NCBI RefSeq assembly: GCF_009363755.1
Contig: NZ_CP045417.1
Location: forward strand, 620,001-684,000
Reading direction: 5' to 3'
DNA length: 64,000 nucleotides
Source: Halomonas sp. THAF5a
GTDB taxonomy: Bacteria; Pseudomonadota; Gammaproteobacteria; Pseudomonadales; Halomonadaceae
The stretch's first letter is position 1. Each line of letters opens with the position of its first letter. Positions 1 through 8,017 of this stretch are shown here, piece by piece. The notes under the pieces were generated by a model. The model was not told where the DNA came from, did no database searches, and worked only from the letters and a program-made list of their open reading frames with translations. Made by a program: the position numbers and the translations under genes.

Positions 1-529
1 CCAGGCCCGCGGCGAGAAGATCCTCTGGGCACCGGACAAGCACCTCGGCGGCTACATCCAGAAGCAGACCGGCGCCGACATGCTGCTCTGGGACGGCGCC
101 TGCATCGTCCACGAGGAGTTCAAGGCCAAGGGCGTCGAGGACCTGAAGTCGCTCTATCCCGATGCCGCCGTGCTGGTGCACCCGGAATCACCGGCCTCGG
201 TGGTCGAGCTGGCCGACGTGGCGGGCTCCACCTCCCAGCTGATCACCGCGGCCAGGGAGCTGCCCAACGAGCGCCTGATCGTCGCCACCGATCGCGGCAT
301 CTTCTTCAAGATGCAGCAGGCGGTGCCGGAGAAGACGCTGTTCGAGGCGCCCACCGCCGGCAACGGCGCCACCTGCAAGAGCTGCGCCCACTGCCCGTGG
401 ATGGCGATGAACGCCCTGGACAACCTGGCCGGCGCGCTGCGCCAGGGCACGGGCGAGATCGTCGTCGACGACGCGCTGCGCCTGGCCGCCTTGAAGCCCC
501 TGGAGCGGATGCTCAACTTCAAGCGCTAG
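1..529 (+). CDS. nadA: Quinolinate synthase NadA, C-terminal part (5' end outside window)
   Basis: NadA condenses iminoaspartate with dihydroxyacetone phosphate to quinolinate in NAD synthesis, using a [4Fe-4S] cluster. The open frame enters from the left edge (frame 2). It reads through the family segments [15 protein letters not shown], an [18 protein letters not shown] stretch and the C-terminal Cys cluster in [14 protein letters not shown], ending FKR-stop at 529. About 175 residues, roughly the last half, are present. nadC, the next enzyme of the pathway, lies at 12929-13780. In Pseudomonas nadA is followed by bepA (from memory); here a three-gene cassette separates them. Identity is secure; the start cannot be judged. 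Confidence 0.96.
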   Translation, partial: QARGEKILWAPDKHLGGYIQKQTGADMLLWDGACIVHEEFKAKGVEDLKSLYPDAAVLVHPESPASVVELADVAGSTSQLITAARELPNERLIVATDRGIFFKMQQAVPEKTLFEAPTAGNGATCKSCAHCPWMAMNALDNLAGALRQGTGEIVVDDALRLAALKPLERMLNFKR

Positions 530-620
530 GCCAGTCGATGGCCTGGTGTCGTCAGCGCTCGCGTTGCGGCGGGAAGCCGGAAGCGGAGTGAGGCGAGCTG
601 AGACGAGGTCCGATACCGTC

Positions 621-648
621 AAAAAAGCCGCCCGATATTGGGCGGCTT
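621..648 (-). terminator. Rho-independent terminator of the binding-protein gene, probably shared with nadA
   Basis: A 9-bp GC-rich stem (625-633 with 640-648, six-base loop) is flanked at 621-626 by an A-run that reads as a T-run on the minus strand. It therefore terminates the leftward binding-protein transcript. nadA converges on it from the left, and its own T-tract there would be weak. Confidence 0.85.
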
Positions 649-676
649 GATGCGTGCTGGGGACGGGGCTAGCCGG

Positions 677-1585
677 TCACTCGGCCGTTGCGGCGTCGGC
701 CTTGGCGAACCAGCCATCTATCAGCTCGCGGTTTTCCGCGATCCAGTCGCGGGCGCCTTCCTCGGGGTCGCCGGTTTTCTCGATCCTTGCCATCAGGCTG
801 CCGAGGCTATCATCGTCCATCTGCCAGGCATCCAGCACGGCGGTGAGCCAGGGGTCGTCATTGGCGAAGTCCTGGCGCGAAAACCAGTAGATGGTCTCGT
901 TATCACCGAAGACACCCTTCGGGTCTTCGAGATACTTGAGGTCGTACTCGGCGAAGGCCCAGTGAGGGCTCCACAGCGTCACGACCAGGTTGCGCTGCTG
1001 GGAGATCGCCGTGCTCAGGGCGGCCATCATGGCTGGGCCGGAACTGTTCATCTGCTCCATCGGCAGCTCATACGCCTCGATGGCCTGGTCGGCGAGCCCC
1101 GCGATCGCTGAGCCCGAGTCGATCCCGATGATGTCGGGCCGGCCCTGATAGGTGAAGGAGTCGGCCTGCGCCTTCAATTCCGGAATAGACGAGATATCGG
1201 CGTAACTCGGCACGACCAGACCTAGACCAGTACCCTCGTACCAGCCATCGTGGACATCGATGCGGTCTTGGTAGGGTGCCAGAAATTCCTTGTCGGTGAC
1301 CGGCAGCCAGATTTCCAGGGACAGGTCGAAATCGTCGTTGGCCAGCCCGCTGAAGATCACGCTCTTGCCGGCATCGTTCAGCTCCACCTGGTAACCGTGT
1401 TCCTCTTCGAGCAGCAGTTTCCACATGTTGGCGACCGCAATGTTCTCGGCCCAGTTGTTGATGCCGATCGTGAGGTCGCGCTCTTCTGCCGAAACCGAGG
1501 TCATTGCACCGGCACCAAGCAGCAGGCCAGCCAAGGCTACGCCCCCCGTCTTGCGGTGCCGACTCATGGTTGTCGTCGTTGTCAT
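677..1585 (-). CDS. Periplasmic substrate-binding protein, glycine betaine/proline (OpuAC/ProX-like) family
   Basis: Type II ABC-transporter binding protein of the OpuAC family, 302 aa. An N-terminal signal peptide is visible (basic MSRHRK, hydrophobic ALAGLLLGAG, cleavage near SVSA-EE). Several Trp residues (about W45, W93, W115, W205, W209) fit the aromatic box such proteins use to cage quaternary ammonium or sulphonium groups. The ATG at 1585 has GGAGG a few bases upstream. It lies 33 nt after the M24 gene, so the two probably form an operon. No permease or ATPase is nearby, so it must work with a transporter encoded elsewhere or act as a sensor. The substrate (betaine, proline betaine, DMSP, choline) cannot be read from sequence. 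Confidence 0.85.
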   Translation of the reverse strand: MTTTTTMSRHRKTGGVALAGLLLGAGAMTSVSAEERDLTIGINNWAENIAVANMWKLLLEEEHGYQVELNDAGKSVIFSGLANDDFDLSLEIWLPVTDKEFLAPYQDRIDVHDGWYEGTGLGLVVPSYADISSIPELKAQADSFTYQGRPDIIGIDSGSAIAGLADQAIEAYELPMEQMNSSGPAMMAALSTAISQQRNLVVTLWSPHWAFAEYDLKYLEDPKGVFGDNETIYWFSRQDFANDDPWLTAVLDAWQMDDDSLGSLMARIEKTGDPEEGARDWIAENRELIDGWFAKADAATAE

Positions 1586-1618
1586 AGGTCCTCCAGTGCT
1601 AAGGGAAAGAACGGCTGA

Positions 1619-2875
1619 TCAAGCCAACAGCGTGTCTTCGAAGGGGAAGCGCGAGAGCAGCCGAGTCCCGGTCTCAGTCACCAGCAGTTGCTCCTCTAGC
1701 TTCACGCCCTCGTTGCCGCCCTCGGCGCCAAGGTAGCTCTCCACGCAGAGTGTCATGCCGGGCAGGATCTCGCCGTCATAGCCCGCGTCTGGAAAATCGG
1801 CGATGTGATAGAGGTAGGGGTATTCGCCACTCATGCCGACCCCATGCGCCGAGAGGTAGTAACGGTTGGCATGGAAGCGGGACGGAATATCCCAGGCACG
1901 CTCGGCATAATCGCGAAAGCTCATCCCCGGCTTGATGATGGCCATGTTGTGATGCAGCTGCTCATGCGCCAGGCGGTACAGCTCTCGCTGTGACGCGCTG
2001 GGGCGGTCAGGGCCGACATGGAAGGTGCGCGAGAAGTCCGAGAAGTAGCCATGGCAGCCGATCACGTCGGTATCCAGCGCCACCAGTTCGTTGGCCGCTA
2101 GCGGCTTGTTGCCGCTTTCCTGGAACCAGGGGTTGGTGCGCTGTCCCGAGTTGAGCAGCCGAGTCTCGCAGTAATCGCCATCCCGCTCGATAACGGCCTT
2201 GTGCAATACCGCCCACAGGGCGTTCTCGGTGATGCCGGGCCGAATCGCCTCGCGCAGTTGGGCCACACCGTCTTCCGTCGCGCGAAGCGAGGCGATGGCG
2301 CACTTCACTTCCTCGGGTGACTTGATGCAGCGGGCCAGTTCGACGGGCTGCTGGGCGTCGACGATGTTCATGCCCAGGTCGGCCATGGCGATGGCCGTGC
2401 CAGCGTTCATGCGCTCCATGCCGACCCGTACGTCCGAGCCCGCCTGCTCGGCGACCAGCGCCTGCATATGCCTGGCCCATTCGCGCTCACGGTCCCCAAT
2501 ATGGGGGCCGGCTGCGACGAAGCTGGCTGTCACGCTGGGGCGTACCTCATCGATGGTCTCCAGGCCGTCGGCCAGGTGCAGGCAGCCGGTGAACTCGAAG
2601 AGGATAACGCGCCGCTCGGTGATCAGGCAGTAGCGGGCGGGGGTGTTGCGCGCCGAGAAGACCTGCATGTTACGCGCGCCGGTGGCGTAGCGGATGTTGA
2701 TCGGGTCGGAGAGGATCAGTGCGCCGATGTCGAGGAGGCGCATCTGCTCGCGTACCCGGGCCAGCCGGTAGCGCCGGACGGCCACCAGGTCGATCCCATC
2801 GCTATCGCTACCGGGGCCCGTGAGATCGAGGGACTGCAGGTCGGCACGCTCCGCGTGCCAGTCGAGGACGGCCAT
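1619..2875 (-). CDS. M24 (pita-bread) family enzyme resembling DMSP lyase DddP
   Basis: A 418-aa creatinase/aminopeptidase-P-fold protein. Stretches such as DPINIRYATGARNMQ, ETRLLNSGQRTNPWFQ and a C-terminal GMTLCVES..EGG..VKLEEQ closely follow DddP as I recall it. All six expected metal ligands are present (D268, D270, D280, H344, E379, E394). The position of the proposed DddP catalytic Asp (Asp377 in Ruegeria numbering, from memory), six residues after the metal His in HGVGMSGEYP, is Gly350, so DMSP lyase activity is doubtful. The chosen ATG (2875) has GGGAG about 10 nt upstream; an upstream ATG at 2896 lacks an RBS. Operon with the betaine-type binding protein suggests an osmolyte substrate. 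Alternatives: an ectoine-hydrolase-like (DoeA) or Xaa-Pro hydrolase. Confidence 0.8.
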   Translation of the reverse strand: MAVLDWHAERADLQSLDLTGPGSDSDGIDLVAVRRYRLARVREQMRLLDIGALILSDPINIRYATGARNMQVFSARNTPARYCLITERRVILFEFTGCLHLADGLETIDEVRPSVTASFVAAGPHIGDREREWARHMQALVAEQAGSDVRVGMERMNAGTAIAMADLGMNIVDAQQPVELARCIKSPEEVKCAIASLRATEDGVAQLREAIRPGITENALWAVLHKAVIERDGDYCETRLLNSGQRTNPWFQESGNKPLAANELVALDTDVIGCHGYFSDFSRTFHVGPDRPSASQRELYRLAHEQLHHNMAIIKPGMSFRDYAERAWDIPSRFHANRYYLSAHGVGMSGEYPYLYHIADFPDAGYDGEILPGMTLCVESYLGAEGGNEGVKLEEQLLVTETGTRLLSRFPFEDTLLA

Positions 2876-3001
2876 CGTGATCGTGCTCCCAAACATTAAT
2901 TGATAAGCTGTGATTAGCTTCTTTAACCCTGAGTCATTGTAGGGCGGCGAAAAATCGATGTGTATAGCGGGGATTGTTATGAAAAATAATAAGAATAACT
3001 T
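2876..3001. promoter_or_regulatory. Divergent promoter region with candidate LysR operator
   Basis: An AT-rich 126-bp gap between the M24 operon (leftward) and the LysR gene (rightward). At 2905-2920 lies the inverted repeat AAGCT-gtgatt-AGCTT, the size and place expected for a LysR-type site. That the neighbouring LysR binds here is inference. Confidence 0.5.
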
Positions 3002-3940
3002 ATGAAAAGCTTTCGCCATCGGCTGCCGCCGCTGCACTCCCTGATGGTCTTCGAGGCGGCGGCCAGGGAGCAGAATTTCTCTCGAGCCGCGCGTGAACTG
3101 CATGTGTCCCAGGCGGCGGTCAGCCAGCAGGTACACGCCTTGGAGGACTACCTCGGGACGGCGCTGTTTCGGCGCGCGGGGCGTGGCGTCGAGTTGACGC
3201 GTCAGGGAGCGGCACTTCAGCAGCGGGTCGGTGCGGCATTAAGTTATCTCGTCGACGCCGTTCAGTCGGCGTCCTCCATGACCGGGCAGGTGGGGCTCAG
3301 CATCTCAGCCAACACCGCCATGTCACACCTGTGGCTAAGTCCGGCCATCAATGCCTTCCGTCGGCACTATCATGACGAGGCGTTCCACCTCCGCATGGTG
3401 ACCAGTGACCACAGCCAGGATCTGCTGGTGGATAACATTGACATTGCCGTGCTTTATGACAGTCCACCCCAGCCGGGGTGGCACCTCCAGCCGCTGTTCG
3501 AGGAGTGCCTGTTTCCTGTCGCATCGCCGAGCTACCTGGATCGTCATGGCCGTACCCTGGAAACACCGGAGGCCCTGCTGGGGCATACGCTGCTCGATTT
3601 CGAGCGTATCGAACCCAACTGGGTGAACTGGCGGCAATGGTTCGAACACCTGGGGCTCTCGACAGACGCGTTGATGCCCGAGGGTGTCTTCAACAGCTAC
3701 TCGCTGTTGATTGACGCCGCCGAGCGGGGGTATGGGATTGCGCTGGGCACGGCGCATCAGATCGACGAGAAACTGGCTGCCGGCTCCTTGGAGCGGGTCG
3801 GTCAAGATAGCGTGATGACGGGACGGCACTATTGGTTGGCGTTACGGCAGGCAAGCGATGCAAACGTCGAGGCCATGCAGCTTGCCGAATGGTTGCTGAG
3901 TCGAGTCGATGGCCGTGCACGCTTGAGATCACTCCGCTAA
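3002..3940 (+). CDS. LysR-family transcriptional regulator (GcvA-like)
   Basis: 312 aa. The N-terminal winged helix-turn-helix (FSRAARELHVSQAAVSQQVH, about residues 24-43) has the GcvA-type opening PPLHSLMVFEAAAREQNF. A periplasmic-binding-protein-like effector domain follows (about 90-300). It is transcribed divergently from the M24/binding-protein operon, the classic arrangement for a LysR regulator of its neighbours, so it probably controls that operon in response to the substrate or product. The ATG at 3002 has only a weak AAGAA-type RBS. Codon use in this cassette looks less GC-rich than in the flanking genes, suggestive but not proof of later acquisition. Confidence 0.88.
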   Translation: MKSFRHRLPPLHSLMVFEAAAREQNFSRAARELHVSQAAVSQQVHALEDYLGTALFRRAGRGVELTRQGAALQQRVGAALSYLVDAVQSASSMTGQVGLSISANTAMSHLWLSPAINAFRRHYHDEAFHLRMVTSDHSQDLLVDNIDIAVLYDSPPQPGWHLQPLFEECLFPVASPSYLDRHGRTLETPEALLGHTLLDFERIEPNWVNWRQWFEHLGLSTDALMPEGVFNSYSLLIDAAERGYGIALGTAHQIDEKLAAGSLERVGQDSVMTGRHYWLALRQASDANVEAMQLAEWLLSRVDGRARLRSLR

Positions 3941-4286
3941 CGCCATGGCGGTGCCTCCCGCTCCAGGCTGCGGCCGCCCGCCGGGCGGCAGGCCCCCGAC
4001 TCTCCGTCTCCAGGCGTTGCCCCCAGCGCCTTGGGGAGGCGATCAGCGCAATGAGCCGTGGCGAAACCGCTCCCGGGCAGGCCGGTCGAGGACGTCCAGG
4101 GCGACGTCGGTATCCGGGTGAGTGACCTGGCAGGGCATGTCAGATGCGTCGGATTTATCGTCGTTCTCATATCCCGGCCTTGGCCGCCGCCGCTCTTGCC
4201 TGTTTCACGCATGCTCGAGAAGCAGCGGCAGATTCGCCTCCTTGGCCAGCCGCAGGGGCGGTTCCGATGGGGCCGAGGTCACGCGG
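3941..4286. other. Intergenic region, no gene recognised
   Basis: 346 bp between the convergent LysR gene and bepA. It contains a GC hairpin (3973-3979 with 3983-3989, three-base loop) without a T-run. Short open frames exist on both strands, but none has an RBS or a recognisable product. It may be the scar between the inserted cassette and bepA. Confidence 0.5.
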
Positions 4287-5789
4287 CTACCGGAACGTCT
4301 CCAGCGTCTCCCGATAGTCGAGGAAGGCCTCCCGGCGCTGCGTGATGGCGCTGGTCGCGGCGGGATCGCCCTGGCGTTCGGCGACCTCTTTGGCGACCTC
4401 GAGCTGGCGAATGGCGCGATCGATATGGCCGGTGAGCTGCAGTTGCTCGGCGCGGGCCAGGTGGCCCCAGGCCTCCCGATCGCTGCGGCCGGCCGCCTCG
4501 GCGAGCAGGGTGAACACCTGCGGGTCCTCGGGGCGGCGCTCGGCCAGCTCGCGCAGTATCCGGTAGGCCGCGTCGGGGTCCCGCTGCAGCAGCGCCTCGC
4601 CGAGCAGCCGGCGGGTCGGTACGTAGTCCGGCATCAGCCGCAGCTGGGCCCGGCTACGCGCGATGGCGTCGTCGGTGCGCCCGGCCGCGAAGGCCACCTG
4701 GGCCGCGGTGGCGGGCAGCATCGCCAGGTCCGGGTGGGCCCGGGTCAGGGCGTCGAGGGCGTTCAGCGCCCGGTCGGTGCGTCCCGCCCGGGCGTCGAGC
4801 AGCGCCCCCAGGTAGCGCCGGGCCCCCGCGGGGGCCTGATCCTGGGCCAGCCGGGTGGCGGCCTGTTCAGGGTCGCGATCATGGATCGCCAGCAGGGCGC
4901 GGGCCCGGACCAGGGCGTACTCGAGGGCCTCGCCCCGCGGCGACGCTACGGGCGTCTGGCGGGCGCGGGCCTCGGTATCGCTGATGCGCGACTCGGTCAT
5001 CGGGTGAGTGAGCAGGAACTCCGGCGGGTTGCCGCCCTGCAGGCTGACCATGCGCTGCATGGCGCGAAACATCGCCACCATGGCCTCCGGGTCGTAGCCG
5101 GCGCCGGCCATCGCCTGCAGGCCGACGCGGTCGGCCTCCTGCTCGAAGCGCCGCGAGTAGGCGAGCTGGTCCTGGATGAAGGCGGCCTGGGTGCCCATGG
5201 CGGCGGCGATGCCGGCATCGCCGCCACCCCCCGCGGCGATCAGCATGCCGGCCAGCATGGCGGCCATGGTCGGGATCTGGACCTGCTCGGCGCGCTCCCG
5301 GCCGCGGGCATAGTGGCGCTGGGCGAGGTGGCCGAGCTCATGGGCGACCACCGAGGCGAGCTCGGCCTCCCGTTCGGCGAAGGCGAACAGCCCGGCGTTG
5401 ACGCCGACCACCCCGCCGGGTACCGCGAAGGCGTTGAGCAGGCGGCTCTCCACCAGGGTGACGACGGTATCCGCCCGGGCCAGCCCGCTGTGGGGCAGCA
5501 GGCGAGCGACCAGCGACTCCACGTAGTCCTGGGCGATGGCGTCCTGCCACTGGGGCGCTCGGGCGCGGAACTGGCGCAGCCAGGCGCGTCCCAGGCGCCG
5601 CTCCTCGCCGCTGATCGCCTGGCTGCCGCCGTGGGTCAGGCTCGGCAGGCCGTAGTCGCCGCTGGCGGCCGGCGCACCGCCGCGGTCGGTCAGGCCGGGC
5701 GCCTCGAAGCGATCCGCGGCCTGGGTCGGCAGGGCGAGCGCTAGGCAGAGGGCGCTGGCGATGAAGCAGGATCCGGGTCGACGCAGCAT
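4287..5789 (-). CDS. bepA: Periplasmic M48 metalloprotease/chaperone BepA
   Basis: 500 aa, near the E. coli BepA length. Signal peptide MLRRPGSCFIASALCLALALPTQAA; zinc-protease motif HELGH at about 150-154 with the third ligand in FEQEADR (about 218); the C-terminal half (about 300-490) is TPR-like. BepA works in the periplasm on LptD maturation and degrades stalled outer-membrane proteins with the BAM complex (family knowledge); a BAM lipoprotein, bamC, is nearby. Start 5789 has an AGGA box about 6 nt upstream and begins exactly at the signal peptide; an in-frame ATG at 5840 has no good RBS. Confidence 0.92.
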   Translation of the reverse strand: MLRRPGSCFIASALCLALALPTQAADRFEAPGLTDRGGAPAASGDYGLPSLTHGGSQAISGEERRLGRAWLRQFRARAPQWQDAIAQDYVESLVARLLPHSGLARADTVVTLVESRLLNAFAVPGGVVGVNAGLFAFAEREAELASVVAHELGHLAQRHYARGRERAEQVQIPTMAAMLAGMLIAAGGGGDAGIAAAMGTQAAFIQDQLAYSRRFEQEADRVGLQAMAGAGYDPEAMVAMFRAMQRMVSLQGGNPPEFLLTHPMTESRISDTEARARQTPVASPRGEALEYALVRARALLAIHDRDPEQAATRLAQDQAPAGARRYLGALLDARAGRTDRALNALDALTRAHPDLAMLPATAAQVAFAAGRTDDAIARSRAQLRLMPDYVPTRRLLGEALLQRDPDAAYRILRELAERRPEDPQVFTLLAEAAGRSDREAWGHLARAEQLQLTGHIDRAIRQLEVAKEVAERQGDPAATSAITQRREAFLDYRETLETFR

Positions 5790-5930
5790 GGCATCCTCGT
5801 CTCGGGGCGAAAGCAGGGGGTGGGCGTTGGGCTTCGACATTGATTCGGTCCGCAAAGTGCCTTTAAATCGCAGGAACTTGCGTGTGGGCCGCCGGCCTGC
5901 ATGACTCACTGCATTCTCTCGGGAGACAAC

Positions 5931-6179
5931 ATGGCGCTGCAACCCGACGATCTGCTCGATGCCCGCGGTCTTCCCTGTCCGCTGCCGCTGCTCAAGGCCA
6001 AGCAGGCCCTGTCGCGTCTCGCCCCCGGCCAGCTGCTCGAGGTGCAGGCCACGGACGCGGGCTCCTGGCGCGACTTCGAGACCTTCATCGCCCAGAGCGG
6101 CCACGAGATGCCGGCCAGGGAGGAGCGGGGCGAGGTGTACCACTACTGGATCCGCAAGGGGGGGGAGGCGTCCCCATGA
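5931..6179 (+). CDS. TusA/YedF-family sulfur carrier protein
   Basis: 82 aa with the family signature DARGLPCPLPLLKAKQAL. The Cys of the CPxP motif carries persulfide sulfur. The ATG at 5931 follows CGGGAGACAAC, a good RBS. It overlaps the next gene by the ATGA arrangement at 6176-6179, so the two are translationally coupled. The P. aeruginosa gene at the same place, as I recall, affects molybdenum homeostasis, so the role here may be Mo-cofactor or sulfur transfer rather than tRNA thiolation. Confidence 0.88.
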   Translation: MALQPDDLLDARGLPCPLPLLKAKQALSRLAPGQLLEVQATDAGSWRDFETFIAQSGHEMPAREERGEVYHYWIRKGGEASP

Positions 6180-7279
6180 CCCTGAGGTCGGTATTGCGCA
6201 GCTGGATCGACCATTACCTCTCCGACGAGGAGGCGGTGATCCTGCTGATCGTGCTGGTGATCGGCTTCGCCGTGGTGATCTGGCTGGGCAAGATGCTGGC
6301 GCCCTTTCTCACCGCGCTGGTGATTGCCTTCCTGCTGCAGGGGGCGGTGAACGGCCTGACCCGGCGTCGCGTGCCGCACTTCCTGGCAGTGATGCTGGTC
6401 TTCCTGGGCTTCATCGGCGTGCTGCTGGCGATGGCGCTGATCCTCATGCCGCTGATCTGGAACCAGCTGATCAACCTGGTTCAGGAGACGCCGCGCATGT
6501 TCGCCAGCGTCCAGCAGCTGCTCGACGACCTCCATGTGCGCTACCCGCAGCTGGCGACCCCGGACCAGATCCAGGCCTGGATCGGCATGGCCGGTCGCGA
6601 GGTGACCCAGCTCGGCCAGCGCGCCCTGACCCTGTCGCTGGCCTCGCTGGGCAACCTGGTGGGGCTGATCGTCTACCTGGTGCTGGTGCCGATCCTGGTC
6701 TTCTTCATGCTCAAGGATCGCGACCGGCTGGTGGGCTTCGTCGTGTCGCTGCTGCCGAAAAATCGGGGACTGATGACGCGGGTCTGGCAGGAGATGGACG
6801 ACCAGATCGCCAACTACGTGCGCGGCAAGTTCACCGAGATCATCATCGTCGGCAGCGTGGCCTTCTTCACCTTCGCCTTCTTCGGGCTGCCCTATTCCGC
6901 CCTGCTGGCGGTCATGGTGGGCCTCTCGGTGCTGGTGCCCTTCATCGGCGCCGCCGTGGCGACCCTGCCGGTGGCCGCGGTGGCCGGCTTCCACTTTGGC
7001 TTGGGCGACCAGTTTCTCTACGTGATCATCGCCTACGGCGTGATCCAGGCGCTGGACGGCAACGTGCTGGTGCCGGTGCTGTTCTCCGAGGCGGTCAACC
7101 TGCACCCGGTGTCGATCATCCTGGCGGTGCTCTTCTTCGGCGGCATCTGGGGCTTCTGGGGGATCTTCTTCGCCATCCCCCTGGCGACCCTGCTCAAGGC
7201 GCTGGTCTACGCCTGGCCCAGAGGCCTCAAGCAGCGCCGCCAGGAGGTCTCCCAGGAAGAGCAGGCCGCCGGATCCTGA
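6176..7279 (+). CDS. AI-2E transporter/PerM family membrane protein
   Basis: 367 aa, inner membrane. Hydrophobic segments cluster at about 18-75 and again at about 150-345, separated by a soluble stretch (about 95-150), the usual PerM topology. The C-terminal motif ALDGNVLVPVLFSEAVNLHP with GGIWGFWGIFFAIPLATLLKA is typical. PerM proteins have been linked to export of signals or solutes, but substrates are mostly unproved. It is co-transcribed with the TusA-like gene (4-nt overlap) and ends at a hairpin shared with bcp. Confidence 0.88.
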   Translation: MTLRSVLRSWIDHYLSDEEAVILLIVLVIGFAVVIWLGKMLAPFLTALVIAFLLQGAVNGLTRRRVPHFLAVMLVFLGFIGVLLAMALILMPLIWNQLINLVQETPRMFASVQQLLDDLHVRYPQLATPDQIQAWIGMAGREVTQLGQRALTLSLASLGNLVGLIVYLVLVPILVFFMLKDRDRLVGFVVSLLPKNRGLMTRVWQEMDDQIANYVRGKFTEIIIVGSVAFFTFAFFGLPYSALLAVMVGLSVLVPFIGAAVATLPVAAVAGFHFGLGDQFLYVIIAYGVIQALDGNVLVPVLFSEAVNLHPVSIILAVLFFGGIWGFWGIFFAIPLATLLKALVYAWPRGLKQRRQEVSQEEQAAGS

Positions 7280-7305
7280 GCGCCTCGGCCAGGCGGCCGA
7301 GGCGC
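7280..7305. terminator. Shared hairpin between convergent PerM-like gene and bcp
   Basis: A perfect 11-bp GC-rich stem (7280-7290 with 7295-7305) around a four-base loop starts at the last base of the PerM stop codon and lies just before the bcp stop. It can act on both transcripts; no long T-run is present. Confidence 0.7.
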
Positions 7306-7310
7306 GTCCC

Positions 7311-7787
7311 TCACTGCCCGGCGTGAACCGCCTGGGCCGCCTCGAGGACCTCCTCGACGTGGCCCTTGACCTTGACGCCGCGCCACTCGCGGGCGAGCCG
7401 GCCCTCGGCATCGATCAGGAAGGTGCTGCGCTCTATCCCTAAGTGCTCCTTACCGTAGAGCTTCTTGAGCTTGATGACGTCGAACAGCCGGCAGACGGCC
7501 TCGTCCTTGTCGGAGATCAGCGCGAAGTTGAACCCCTGCTTGGCCTTGAAGTTCTCCTGGGCGCGGATGCCGTCCCGGGAGACGCCGAGGATGACGGTGT
7601 TGGCGGCGTCGAAGGCCTCCTTGCGATCGCGGAAGTCGCCGCCCTCGGTGGTGCAGCCCGGCGTGCTGGCCTTGGGGTAGAAGTAGATCACCACCTGCCG
7701 GCCGCGCAGCTCGGAGAGGGTGGCGGAGGTGTCGCCGGTGGCGGTGGCGGTGAAGTCGGGGACGGGGTCGCCGAGATTGACGCTCAT
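7311..7787 (-). CDS. bcp: Thioredoxin-dependent peroxiredoxin Bcp/PrxQ
   Basis: 158 aa. Reduces peroxides with a peroxidatic Cys (C45 in YPKASTPGCTTEGGDF). The resolving Cys common in E. coli Bcp (C50) is Gly here; a Cys at 99 (DEAVCRLF) remains, as in E. coli. It may therefore behave as a 1-Cys enzyme or resolve through another thiol. Start 7787 has AAGGAG 7 nt upstream. It is divergent from dapA, as in the Pseudomonas locus. Confidence 0.93.
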   Translation of the reverse strand: MSVNLGDPVPDFTATATGDTSATLSELRGRQVVIYFYPKASTPGCTTEGGDFRDRKEAFDAANTVILGVSRDGIRAQENFKAKQGFNFALISDKDEAVCRLFDVIKLKKLYGKEHLGIERSTFLIDAEGRLAREWRGVKVKGHVEEVLEAAQAVHAGQ

Positions 7788-8017
7788 GGAACGGCTCCTT
7801 GTCGGGGGAGTGGGCGATGGAGGAACGGCCGGTCGTCGCTGGGCGCGGCCGGACCGGCACGAGCCGATTACACGCAAGGCGCGTCGAACTGTAAAGTCGC
7901 GGCTGTACAGGCTCTCGAGGCCTGAGTACCATTTGGCCCCTGGCCCCGGGGCAGGTCCCGGCGCTTCCCGGGGGCCGGCAGGCCGTGAATGCAGGTGAAC
8001 CGAGAGGAATCGAGAGG

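Noticed and set aside
1619..2875. Naming the M24 enzyme DoeA (ectoine hydrolase) or DddP
   Set aside because: No doeB or other ectoine genes are nearby, and similarity reads closer to DddP; but the DddP catalytic Asp is missing, so neither name is justified.
4122..5744. 540-codon plus-strand open frame over bepA
   Set aside because: Shadow of bepA, low-complexity, no RBS.
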